From MGNI01 sp964353875 (lineage in GTDB: Bacteria > Chloroflexota > Anaerolineae > Anaerolineales > E44-bin32), in the NCBI GenBank assembly GCA_964353875.1, contig CAYGXU010000010.1, forward strand, positions 1 through 53,178: a DNA stretch of 53,178 nt, read 5' to 3'. Shown here one piece after another: positions 25,370 through 33,442 of this stretch (position 1 is its first letter; each line of letters starts with the position of its first letter). Under the pieces are notes generated by a model. The model was not told where the DNA came from. It searched no databases and saw only the letters and a list, made by a program, of their open reading frames with translations. The translations under genes were made by a program, and so were the position numbers.

Positions 25370-26866
25370 CTAATTGCCCTTGCGTAGTTGGTTGAGCAAT
25401 TGGTTCGCCTTATCAAGCCGTTCTAGAACAACGGTTTTTCCGATAATTTCCATGCTTTCAATCAAGGGCGGTGAGATAGGCTGGCCAGTAATAGCGATTC
25501 TGAGGACCCAAAATAGTTGTCCAGCGTCCAATTCGAGTCGACTGGCGAGCTCTCTCAATGCGGGCTCGATTGCTTCAGCCGAGAAAGAAGGTAATGATTT
25601 CAGTAGGTCATACGCTGCCTCAGCCGCGAGAAATGCTTTGTCATAGGTCATGTTCTTGGCGATTAACTGATTCGGGTCCGGATGGACAGTGTCCCGAAAA
25701 AAGAAGCCTGCGATTTCGATCGCATCTTCTAATGTATTGATCCGTTCTTGGATTAGTGGGATGATCTGACGCAGTATACCATCATCAATCTTGCAGTCAG
25801 CGTGCACAAAGAACGGACGTATCCGTGTGAACAATTCCTCATGCGTCAGATTTCGGATGTACAATCCATCAAAATGGTCTAGTTTACTGTAATTAACCGC
25901 TGCCGGGCTGGGTCGTAATTTTTCTAATGAAAATTTCTCCACCAGATCGTCCATTGAGAAAATCTCCGCCTGATCGTCATAAGACCAGCCCATGAGTGCG
26001 CACCAATTGACCACAGCCTCTGGCAAATAGCCCATCTCTCGTAAATCAAGGACATAAACGCTCATTGCGCCTCCCTTGGGATCGATAGCATAGCGTTTGC
26101 TCAACTTGCCTTTTCCAGTGGGGTTGAGGAAAAGCGAGAGATGGACCCAAACAGGCTGCTCCCATTCAAAAGCCTGGTATATTAATACGTGTAGAGGAAA
26201 AGTAGCCAGCCATTCTGACCCACGAAAAACATGAGTAATTTGCATCAAATGATCATCGCTGATGGCTGCCATATGGTAAACAGGCATGCCATCAGATTTA
26301 ATTAAAATATAATCATTAATGTGTGAATTATCGACCAGAATTGGCTCTCGCATCAGATCGACAGCGGTGGTCTTGCCTCCTTCCGGAACCTTAAAGCGTA
26401 CAACGTGAGATTCGCCATTTTCAATTCGAGCACGGCTCTCATTATGGGGAAGAGAGCGGCAAAGGCCATCGTAATGGGGTGTCAGTTTTCGTTTCTGTTG
26501 ATCTTTTCGTAGTTGGTCCAGGCGCTTGGGACTACAGAAGCAGTAATAGGCATGGCCACGATCGATTAATTCCTGCGCCAGATCATGGTAGAGCTGCACT
26601 CGCTCAGATTGTCGATAGGGTGCATAAGGTCCGCCCTTATCTGGCCCTTCGTCCCAAAAAAGCCCCAGCCAATGTAGGCTTTCCATGATCTCTTTTTCGG
26701 CATTGGGATCAAAGCGCTTTCGATCCGTGTCTTCAATACGTAAAACGAATTGCCCTCCGGTCTGCCGGGCGAGCAGATAGTTATAGAGCGCTGTTCGAGC
26801 ACCGCCGATATGAAAGCGACCGGTTGGTGAGGGGGCAAAACGAACACGCGCAGGAATATTTGTCAT
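25370..26866 (-). CDS. gltX: Glutamate-tRNA ligase
   Basis: Class I aminoacyl-tRNA synthetase, 498 aa. HIGH-type motif in RFAPSPTGRFHIGGARTALYNYLLA shortened, RIEDTDRKR, and KMSKS-type GKLSKRYA. Start ATG 26866 (MTNIPARVRFAPSPTG) has GGAGAG upstream; 12 further codons upstream run toward rodA without family similarity. It is 25 nt behind rodA. Its direct neighbour is a tRNA-Gln gene, and no glnS is in the window; it may be a non-discriminating enzyme that also charges tRNA-Gln for GatCAB, but that cannot be decided here. Confidence 0.95.
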   Translation of the reverse strand: MTNIPARVRFAPSPTGRFHIGGARTALYNYLLARQTGGQFVLRIEDTDRKRFDPNAEKEIMESLHWLGLFWDEGPDKGGPYAPYRQSERVQLYHDLAQELIDRGHAYYCFCSPKRLDQLRKDQQKRKLTPHYDGLCRSLPHNESRARIENGESHVVRFKVPEGGKTTAVDLMREPILVDNSHINDYILIKSDGMPVYHMAAISDDHLMQITHVFRGSEWLATFPLHVLIYQAFEWEQPVWVHLSLFLNPTGKGKLSKRYAIDPKGGAMSVYVLDLREMGYLPEAVVNWCALMGWSYDDQAEIFSMDDLVEKFSLEKLRPSPAAVNYSKLDHFDGLYIRNLTHEELFTRIRPFFVHADCKIDDGILRQIIPLIQERINTLEDAIEIAGFFFRDTVHPDPNQLIAKNMTYDKAFLAAEAAYDLLKSLPSFSAEAIEPALRELASRLELDAGQLFWVLRIAITGQPISPPLIESMEIIGKTVVLERLDKANQLLNQLRKGN

Positions 26867-26891
26867 AAGAAATCTCTCCGGACGATATTGC

Positions 26892-28046
26892 TCAAAGTTC
26901 AATTTGTTTGTGGCGTAAGATCACGCTTTCAACCAGGCCAATTCCCATGAGGCTGACTAATAGGGATGAACCGCCATAGGAAAAAAAGGGCAGGGGGATG
27001 CCTGAGACGGGAAAGAGATTCAAATTCATACCGATATTAAATGCACTTTGAAAGAGGAGCACGATGGCTACGCCATAACAAATAAGAGCACCAAACTGAT
27101 CGCGAGCCATTCGCACAGTCCGAAGACAGCGATGAATAATTAGAAATAGAATGATCAGGAAGACCAACGTACCTGCGAAACCGAATTCCTCAGCCAGGAC
27201 TGAAAAAATAAAATCCGTATGCCTTACTTTCAGAAAACGTAATTGGACCTGTGTGCCATGCTCATACCCTTGACCGAGCCATCCCCCCGAGCCAATCGAA
27301 ATCAAGGCCTGTTGTACATTATAAGTCGCACCATAGCTCTGCTCTGGATTGGGAAAAAGGAAATTAATAATACGTGTCATTTGATAGTGTTTGATTATGT
27401 AGAAAGGTTTTTCCAATGGGTAGTCCACAGTGAAATAGCGATAAAGTAATGGGGAGAGAATGAGCAGGAAGATAATAACAATCAGGAAAAGGATTCCGAG
27501 ATAGCGCAGTGGCAAACCAACCGCCCAAACCATGGAGAGCCAGATAACGCCGAGCACGATCGCGCTGCTCAGGCTGGGTTGCAAGAGAACAAGTAACGCG
27601 GGGATCGCAGTAAGGAGGATACTTTGGATTAACGTGTGTAAGCGGTGATCATGGCTCTTTTGGCGTGAAAAGAAATCCGCCAAGAACAAGATCATCATGA
27701 CCTTCGCCAATTCTGAAGGCTGAATGTTAATAATGCCAACTCGAAACCAACGTTGCGACCCGAAGCCAACCTCACCAGCGATAAAAATGAAAGTCAGCAG
27801 CAGAACGATGAAAATGTAAATCGGTCGAGCCAGTGCTGACCAGATACGATAGTCAATGGCAGCCAGAATTAAAACGATTACCAAACCTGCGGCAGCAAAG
27901 ATTGATTGGCGCGAATCATATCCAGCCAACTCTTCATTGTCGGCAATCGCTGAACGGATCATGGCGACACCAGCAATGGTCAGAATGACTACAGCTGCCA
28001 GAAGCCAAATGTCAAAATGCCTCCAAATACGTGCACTGGACTGCAT
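26892..28046 (-). CDS. rodA: RodA, SEDS-family peptidoglycan glycosyltransferase
   Basis: Multispanning membrane enzyme polymerising lipid II in the elongation complex, working with PBP2; 384 aa. About ten hydrophobic helices; SEDS signatures GSGGWLGQGYEHGTQVQLRFLKVRHTDFIFSVLAEEFGF (in parts) and PVSGIPLPFFSYGGSSL near the C-terminus. Start ATG 28046 follows GAGGAG. Placed between minE and gltX, in the same direction as mreBCD-mrdA, so it belongs to the cell-shape block. Confidence 0.94.
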   Translation of the reverse strand: MQSSARIWRHFDIWLLAAVVILTIAGVAMIRSAIADNEELAGYDSRQSIFAAAGLVIVLILAAIDYRIWSALARPIYIFIVLLLTFIFIAGEVGFGSQRWFRVGIINIQPSELAKVMMILFLADFFSRQKSHDHRLHTLIQSILLTAIPALLVLLQPSLSSAIVLGVIWLSMVWAVGLPLRYLGILFLIVIIFLLILSPLLYRYFTVDYPLEKPFYIIKHYQMTRIINFLFPNPEQSYGATYNVQQALISIGSGGWLGQGYEHGTQVQLRFLKVRHTDFIFSVLAEEFGFAGTLVFLIILFLIIHRCLRTVRMARDQFGALICYGVAIVLLFQSAFNIGMNLNLFPVSGIPLPFFSYGGSSLLVSLMGIGLVESVILRHKQIEL

Positions 28047-28057
28047 ATGCTCCTCAC

Positions 28058-28321
28058 CTAGCAGCGTCTTTTACGCTCGGAAGCAGGAGGGATATCGGCG
28101 ATGAGCCGATGTTGGTCACGTCCCATGGCCAATTCGAGGCGAACCTGGTGGGTCTCACTGACGACATGTTTTGAGATCACAGAAATCAGTTCATCTTTCA
28201 AGGCATCCAGTTCTCCAGGCGAAATCCCAGCTCGATCGTGCATGATAAGGCTTTTCAACCTTTTACTAGCAGTTTTGGCGCTATTTCGGTTTGGATGCTC
28301 GAATACGGCAAAAAAGCTCAT
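28058..28321 (-). CDS. minE: Cell division topological specificity factor MinE
   Basis: An 87-aa MinE: anti-MinCD helix region NSAKTASKRLKSLIMHDR, then ELDALKDELISVISKHVV and the beta strand VRLELAM. MinE normally drives MinD oscillation to place the division site at mid-cell. Neither minD nor a complete minC is in the window; what lies directly upstream, in the same frame, is a short remnant of a MinC N-terminus. So MinE may be an evolutionary leftover, or act with a distant MinD. Ends 11 nt before rodA. Confidence 0.85.
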   Translation of the reverse strand: MSFFAVFEHPNRNSAKTASKRLKSLIMHDRAGISPGELDALKDELISVISKHVVSETHQVRLELAMGRDQHRLIADIPPASERKRRC

Positions 28322-28445
28322 GATGCGCCCTGCTGACCGCTCATCAAGCGTGCTGAGTAGAGATGGGAAAATATCAGACCATTCACCCTCAGGGAGTGAA
28401 ATCCGTAAAATATCGCCGATCCCTATTGAATAAAATCGGTTTCAT
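28322..28445 (-). pseudogene. minC: Remnant of minC N-terminus in front of minE
   Basis: ATG 28445 with AGGA 6 nt upstream opens MKPILF. One base later the frame that leads into minE reads IGIGDILRISLPEGEWSDI and FPSLLSTLDERSAGRI, resembling the first domain of MinC (GIxDGLxVxLxEGEW...LLxxLDE). It stops resembling MinC after about 40 residues, exactly where minE begins. Frameshifted at the start and deleted after, it is best read as the scar of a lost minC-minD segment. The resemblance was judged by eye. Confidence 0.55.
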
Positions 28446-28464
28446 CAGCTATCCTGGTCGAACG

Positions 28465-28473
28465 ATTATAGCA
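28465..28473 (-). promoter_or_regulatory. Extended -10 promoter of the minE-rodA-gltX unit
   Basis: Minus strand TGCTATAAT (28473-28465), followed 13 nt after the expected start by AGGA and ATG 28445 of the minC remnant. No clear -35. Confidence 0.55.
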
Positions 28474-28503
28474 TGTCCGTAACGATGTAATGGTTGGGAA
28501 ATC

Positions 28504-30579
28504 TCATTGTGAAGTATCAATTGCTTTGAATGCAAAATAGGCTTCCAAGATCTGGCGCACAATGGGACCAGCGGTGACCGCGCCTTCTCCGCCGTTGTAT
28601 ACGAACGCAACCACAGCGATTTCGGGATTCTCATATGGCGCATAAGCAATATACCAGCTATGAGTCGGCCAGTTTCCGGGTTCGCATAAGCCCTTTTCAC
28701 GGGCGAGGGTATCGCAAAATTCGCCAGTACCGGTTTTTCCCGCGCTGGAAATCGTTTCTAGTTGAGCATAATCAGATGCTGTCCCTTCAGTGACGACAAG
28801 CCGCAATCCTTCCTGAGTCTTCTGAAAAATCCAGGGTTCAACTAAGATATCTGGGGTTTCCTCGAAGGTAGGTCGGATTTTTTCAGGGATCCAGGGACAA
28901 TCAGAGCCAATCTGGTCGGCGGGTGTAATGACATTATCAGAGATGTCCCAAAGCATGCAAGGTTTAATTTCACTGATCACATTGCCCTCGCCGTCCAGGA
29001 TCTCAGTAACGATATGAGGCCACATGACCTTCCCGCCATTCGCGATGGTTGCCAATGAGGTGAGTACCTGAAGAGGAGTCGCCAGGACATAACCCTGTCC
29101 GGTGGTCGCATTGTAAGTATCACCTGTAGACCAGTTTTCTCCTTGCGTCCTGCGTTTCCAATCGCGTGTCGGGATTAACCCGCCTTCTTCGCCCGGAAGG
29201 TCGATGCCTAATGGATTTCCATAACCTAGAGCGTGGGCATATATCCCAATCCGATCGATTCCCAATCCCTCCTCTACCTCACCAGGGAAACCACCACCGA
29301 TTTTGTAGAAATAGACATTACACGAGAATGCGAGCGCATGGAGAAAATCAACATAGCCATGACCGTCTCGTTTCCAGCAGACGAAATCCCTCGCCTTGCC
29401 AGGATCATTGGGGAAATATTTATTTTGGATTGTGATCTTTCCTGGATCGAATATTTCACGGGAGGGTGTGATTACGCCCTCATTTAATGCTCCGATCGCC
29501 GTTGCCAATTTGAAGGTTGATCCTGGTGGGTGTCTATCGCTTATAGCGTGATTGATAAGCGGCTTTCCGCGTTCGTCTGACTCTAGCTGTCGGTAATAAG
29601 TAGCCGGGATGAAACGGGCCAGGCGATTGTTTTCATAAGTAGGTAGGGAGACCATCGCGAGGATCTCACCGGTTTTTGGATTCATGGCAATCACCACACC
29701 GATAGGCGTACGCTGCTCCCCTGCTGATCGGTTAATAAATTCCATGCGCTTGGCCAAAGCAGTCTCAGCTGCTGATTGAAGTCGCGTATCCAAGGATAAT
29801 CGCAGGCTGTATCCAGGAGTTGGTGGGGTTACGGTTCCCACATCCCGCAATATGAGCCCAGCAACATCTTTTTCAACCACCTTTTCACCATTACGTCCAG
29901 CAAGGAGATCCTGATAAAGTCCTTCAATCCCTGCATAACCTACCTTATCCCTCCCAGCCTCAAAGCCGAGCACTTCATAGAAGTCACGATTCAATTCCGA
30001 GATGGGTCCCAGGTAGCCAATAATGGAAGCTGTGAGTTTACCGGTCGTGTAGTCCCGCACCGCCAGGACTTCGAGCCCAACACCGGGCATATCCATCATC
30101 GATTCGCGCACCACTCTGGCGATGGCTTCATCCACATCGCAAGCAATCGGCCATGGATCATAAGGGCTGATTGAATCTCCTTCTTTGACGAATTGTCGTA
30201 TGCCACGTCCAGGGATACAGCGTGCAGCTTTTTCTCCTTCCTTATCAACAGGAACGTCCGTTAAATCGGAAAGGTATTGGTAAATTTGTTCAATCTCCGC
30301 TTGGCTATCGGGAAGAAGAGCAGGTGTGATGACAATGTTGAACGTAGGGATATTACGAACTAATAGATAGTCATTACGATCGTAGATAACACCACGCGGG
30401 GCAGGGATCGAGACGCGATCAAAACGATTATCATCCGCACGTGCGATGAATTCCTCACCCCTCATAATCTGTAAAATAAACAGGCGTCGGGCGAATGTGA
30501 TCAGAAGAAGAAACAAGACGATATAGGTAAGATTAATACGCCAATTGCTAGTAAGACTTTGATAATTATTTTTGCTCAT
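28504..30579 (-). CDS. mrdA: Penicillin-binding protein 2 (elongation transpeptidase)
   Basis: Class B PBP of 691 aa cross-linking peptidoglycan during elongation. One N-terminal membrane helix (INLTYIVLFLLLITFARRLFIL in part), dimerisation domain with GVIYDRNDYLLVRN, and transpeptidase domain with SxxK in HPPGSTFKLATAIG, SCN in LAFSCNVYFYKIG and KTG in SAGKTGTGEFC. All three active-site motifs are intact. Follows mreD after 150 nt on the same strand, giving mreB-mreC-mreD-mrdA, with rodA further along. Confidence 0.95.
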   Translation of the reverse strand: MSKNNYQSLTSNWRINLTYIVLFLLLITFARRLFILQIMRGEEFIARADDNRFDRVSIPAPRGVIYDRNDYLLVRNIPTFNIVITPALLPDSQAEIEQIYQYLSDLTDVPVDKEGEKAARCIPGRGIRQFVKEGDSISPYDPWPIACDVDEAIARVVRESMMDMPGVGLEVLAVRDYTTGKLTASIIGYLGPISELNRDFYEVLGFEAGRDKVGYAGIEGLYQDLLAGRNGEKVVEKDVAGLILRDVGTVTPPTPGYSLRLSLDTRLQSAAETALAKRMEFINRSAGEQRTPIGVVIAMNPKTGEILAMVSLPTYENNRLARFIPATYYRQLESDERGKPLINHAISDRHPPGSTFKLATAIGALNEGVITPSREIFDPGKITIQNKYFPNDPGKARDFVCWKRDGHGYVDFLHALAFSCNVYFYKIGGGFPGEVEEGLGIDRIGIYAHALGYGNPLGIDLPGEEGGLIPTRDWKRRTQGENWSTGDTYNATTGQGYVLATPLQVLTSLATIANGGKVMWPHIVTEILDGEGNVISEIKPCMLWDISDNVITPADQIGSDCPWIPEKIRPTFEETPDILVEPWIFQKTQEGLRLVVTEGTASDYAQLETISSAGKTGTGEFCDTLAREKGLCEPGNWPTHSWYIAYAPYENPEIAVVAFVYNGGEGAVTAGPIVRQILEAYFAFKAIDTSQ

Positions 30580-30729
30580 CGATGATTACCCAATACTCCC
30601 ATTTTATCAATGAATCTCCTGAAAAAATCAGCTCTCGTCTGGAAATAGAGGTTATATGTGGTGTGTGGGCGAAACCCCCGCACTCATATACCGTTCTCTG
30701 TTTCGGGTTTTTTTCAGTGCAGTCATCAA

Positions 30730-31230
30730 TTAAATTTTCACTTCGGGTGGGTAAATCCTTTGGCTGATAGATTTCGCCAGTTGGGTTACAGGGAGGGCAA
30801 ATAGGATGTTGAGAAATGTACTGGGTAGAATAATGCGAAACAATGCCATGCCAAGATCAACCTGTTTGCCCAGAAGCCAAATGATGATCAGGCTGAGCAT
30901 GTGATAGAGTAGGGAAGCCACTAATGTGACACCCATCGGCATGAGGATATGAGATTCCCAGAATCGTCCTTCAGAAAAGGAAATGAGATAGGCGATGAGG
31001 ATGAGATTGATTGCGGTTACTCCGAAGGGTAAGTTGGAGAGCAAATCTAAGGACAAACCCCCGATCAAAGCCCAGACCATACTGTCCCGCGCTTTGCTAC
31101 TGATCCCCCAACCAACCACAGCCAGCAGGATGAGGTCGGGTCTACCATCTAATAGGGTGAGATCATTGACCACTACAGACTGGAGCACAGCGAGGAAAAT
31201 CATCAAGGGGATACCAAACAGGATAACCAT
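30730..31230 (-). CDS. mreD: Rod shape-determining protein MreD
   Basis: A 166-aa, five- to six-helix membrane protein with the MreD pattern DGRPDLILLAVVGWG ... GLSLDLLSNLPFGVTAINLIL. It links MreC and the synthesis enzymes of the elongation machine. ATG 31230 lies 10 nt after the mreC stop. Low sequence conservation is normal for MreD; its position between mreC and mrdA supports the call. Confidence 0.9.
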   Translation of the reverse strand: MVILFGIPLMIFLAVLQSVVVNDLTLLDGRPDLILLAVVGWGISSKARDSMVWALIGGLSLDLLSNLPFGVTAINLILIAYLISFSEGRFWESHILMPMGVTLVASLLYHMLSLIIIWLLGKQVDLGMALFRIILPSTFLNILFALPVTQLAKSISQRIYPPEVKI

Positions 31231-31240
31231 AATTTTTTTA

Positions 31241-32074
31241 TTAAGGATTGCTCTCTATTGGCAGGGGACGAAAGTTGATGATGACCAATATGATGGTTAG
31301 ATTATCAATATCGACGCTGGATTGGATCACTGCTTGCTGAAAGAGTTCATAATCCCTCTTACGGACACTAATCACTTTTCCGACTGGGATATTAGGGGGA
31401 AAATTACCTCCCAATCCTGAGGAAAGCACAAGATCGCCAGGGGCAACCTGCGCTTCCTGGCTGATGAGATCGATCCATAATTCACCGCTGAGCTGAGGCG
31501 CCAGGATGCCTTCCCTACTTATGGCTCCCTGGATGCGGACATTGACGGCGATGTCAGGATCGGTAATGAGTTGCACACGTGCGCTTGTAGAGAAAACCTC
31601 AGCGACGCGACCGACCAGGCCTCTCTCGGTGATAACAGGCATTCCTCTTTGTATCCCTGCATCCGAGCCACGCCCAATCCAAATATAGCGTAAGAAAGGG
31701 CTGGTATCCTTTCCGATGACATCTGCGGCGATGTAGCGGTTTTCCGGTTGTGAACGGGCGTAGCCAAGCAGTGCGGCGAGGATATTTGCCTCAGAAATTT
31801 GCTCTTGGAGAGAGATGATTTCCTGCTGTAAATGGGCAACTTCTAATTCGAGTTCCGCATTACGTGCCCTAAGCGTTGCCAGATCACTTGGTGCTTTGAT
31901 CATATCGCGAATGGCAGAATAGCGGATGGCAACCCAGTTTTGGATAGCAGATAAAGGCTGCAAGACTACGTTGCTAGCAGGTTTAAGAATACCCCCCTCG
32001 CTTAATAACAGCATACTAGTGGCGAGGAGAATAAGGATAATTGCAAGTAATAGATTGGCTGAAATTCGACGCAT
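31241..32074 (-). CDS. mreC: Rod shape-determining protein MreC
   Basis: A 277-aa protein with an N-terminal membrane helix (NLLLAIILILLATSMLLLS), a coiled coil (about 60-100; LRARNAELELEVAHLQQEI) and an outer beta-barrel domain with YIWIGRGSDAGIQRGMPVI, GLVGRVAEVFSTSARVQL and DLVLSSGLGGNFPPNIPVGKV shortened. Scaffold between cytoplasmic MreB and extracellular PBP2. 46 nt behind mreB. Confidence 0.95.
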   Translation of the reverse strand: MRRISANLLLAIILILLATSMLLLSEGGILKPASNVVLQPLSAIQNWVAIRYSAIRDMIKAPSDLATLRARNAELELEVAHLQQEIISLQEQISEANILAALLGYARSQPENRYIAADVIGKDTSPFLRYIWIGRGSDAGIQRGMPVITERGLVGRVAEVFSTSARVQLITDPDIAVNVRIQGAISREGILAPQLSGELWIDLISQEAQVAPGDLVLSSGLGGNFPPNIPVGKVISVRKRDYELFQQAVIQSSVDIDNLTIILVIINFRPLPIESNP

Positions 32075-32120
32075 AGTGATTATTGGAAAGGAGAGTTACA
32101 TGATGATAGTCAGCATGGGA

Positions 32121-33194
32121 TTAAATAGAACTGCGTTCAAGACTGACAATATAACGGCGATGGGCATTAAACTTTTCCAGTACTATCCCAGCACCCCTTG
32201 CGACACAAGTCATCGAATCCTCCGCAAGCCATACACGCATACGCAAATCATGGGATAAACGATCAGCGAGACCCTGTAGTTGGGATCCACCGCCCGAGAG
32301 GCAAATCCCAACTTCCATCAAGTCAGCGATCAGCTCTGGTGGTGTCTCATCGATCGCATCCCTTACGATTGAGATAATGCTGTTTACGGAATTGGTTAGT
32401 GCTTCACGTATTTCGACAGACGAAACTTCAAGTGCTTCTGGTAAACCGCTGACGAGATTCCGCCCACGGATCACCATCGTTTTCTCTTCCCTTAATGGGT
32501 AAGCTGAGCCAATCGTCATTTTCACTTGCTCAGCCATGCGTTCACCAATAAGCAAATTGTATTTATTACGGATATAGTTCATCACGTCTGTATCTAGTTC
32601 ATCTCCTGCGATGCGAAGTGATCTTGAAATAACAACTTCACCCATAGAAAAGACAGCTACTTCAGTTGTCCCACCTCCGATGTCAATAATCATCGTTCCT
32701 TGTACTTCACCGATCGGGAGGGAAGCACCGAGAGCAGCTGCAGTAGGCTCCTCAATTAGAAAAGCTTCCCGTGCACCTGCCGCCATGGCAGCATCAAAGA
32801 CCGCACGTTTCTCTACTTGTGTTGCCCCTCGGGGGATGCCAATTACTACACGTGGACGAGGAACCGGTACGATGCTTTGCTCATGTGCTTTACTGATGAA
32901 ATATTCCAACATCGCTTCGGTGATTTCAAATTCGGAGATCACACCATCACGTAAAGGGCGAAGAGCGATGATGTTGGCTGGGGTACGCCCAACCATTTCG
33001 CGCGCCTTGGCGCCGATAGCAATTGGGTTCTTGCTCTTCTTCTCAATGGCAACCCATGAAGGCTCATTAATAACAATACCCTTTCCAACTACGTTGACGA
33101 GGGTATTTGCTGTTCCTAAGTCGATACCAATGTCAAGGGAGAAAAGGCCTAGAAGCCAATTTAAGGGGTTGATGGCCAATTTGGAATCCTCCAT
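32121..33194 (-). CDS. mreB: Actin-like cell-shape protein MreB
   Basis: Bacterial actin forming membrane-attached filaments that guide elongation; 357 aa. Actin-fold motifs: phosphate 1 DIGIDLGTANTLV, phosphate 2 MIIDIGGGTTEVAVFS, and adenosine motif CLSGGGSQLQGL. The 15-residue N-terminus (NPLNWLLGLFS) is hydrophobic and could bind the membrane. ATG 33194 has no clear Shine-Dalgarno; an extended -10 places transcription start about 18 nt upstream. First gene of the mreB-mreC-mreD-mrdA unit. Confidence 0.97.
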   Translation of the reverse strand: MEDSKLAINPLNWLLGLFSLDIGIDLGTANTLVNVVGKGIVINEPSWVAIEKKSKNPIAIGAKAREMVGRTPANIIALRPLRDGVISEFEITEAMLEYFISKAHEQSIVPVPRPRVVIGIPRGATQVEKRAVFDAAMAAGAREAFLIEEPTAAALGASLPIGEVQGTMIIDIGGGTTEVAVFSMGEVVISRSLRIAGDELDTDVMNYIRNKYNLLIGERMAEQVKMTIGSAYPLREEKTMVIRGRNLVSGLPEALEVSSVEIREALTNSVNSIISIVRDAIDETPPELIADLMEVGICLSGGGSQLQGLADRLSHDLRMRVWLAEDSMTCVARGAGIVLEKFNAHRRYIVSLERSSI

Positions 33195-33218
33195 CTGATT
33201 AATGGAGACCAGCCTTAG

Positions 33219-33227
33219 ATTATACCA
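33219..33227 (-). promoter_or_regulatory. Extended -10 promoter of the mre operon
   Basis: Minus strand TGGTATAAT (33227-33219); transcript start expected near 33212, 18 nt before ATG 33194. No good -35 was seen. Confidence 0.6.
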
Positions 33228-33425
33228 TACAGGTCGTGGGTAGCTTCTGAAATAAACTTTTAAGGAGAGATACGCATAACCAATGCTTCTGATACTTCTC
33301 CCCTACGTTTAATCGATTCAGAGCGGGCATAAACCATTCTGTAAAGTAAGTTCAATCCCTGAAATTAAGTTTTACAAAATAAACGTCCCTATCCTTGATC
33401 CATTATGGAGGAGTAAGTTCCCGAA

Positions 33426-33434
33426 TGCTATAAT
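33426..33434 (+). promoter_or_regulatory. Extended -10 promoter of tilS (leaderless)
   Basis: TGCTATAAT (33426-33434). ATG 33443 begins only 8 nt after the -10, at the expected transcript start, so no leader remains. A GGAGGAG at 33407-33413 is upstream of the promoter and cannot serve this start. Confidence 0.65.
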
Positions 33435-33442
33435 CAACCGTA

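Noticed and set aside
30660..30720. Terminator in the mreD-mrdA gap (T-run at 30707-30715)
   Set aside because: The T-run is on the plus strand, but both flanking genes are on the minus strand and the stem is imperfect.
32611..33198. Long open frame antisense to mreB
   Set aside because: Mirror of the strongly conserved mreB coding strand; no ribosome site or protein family.
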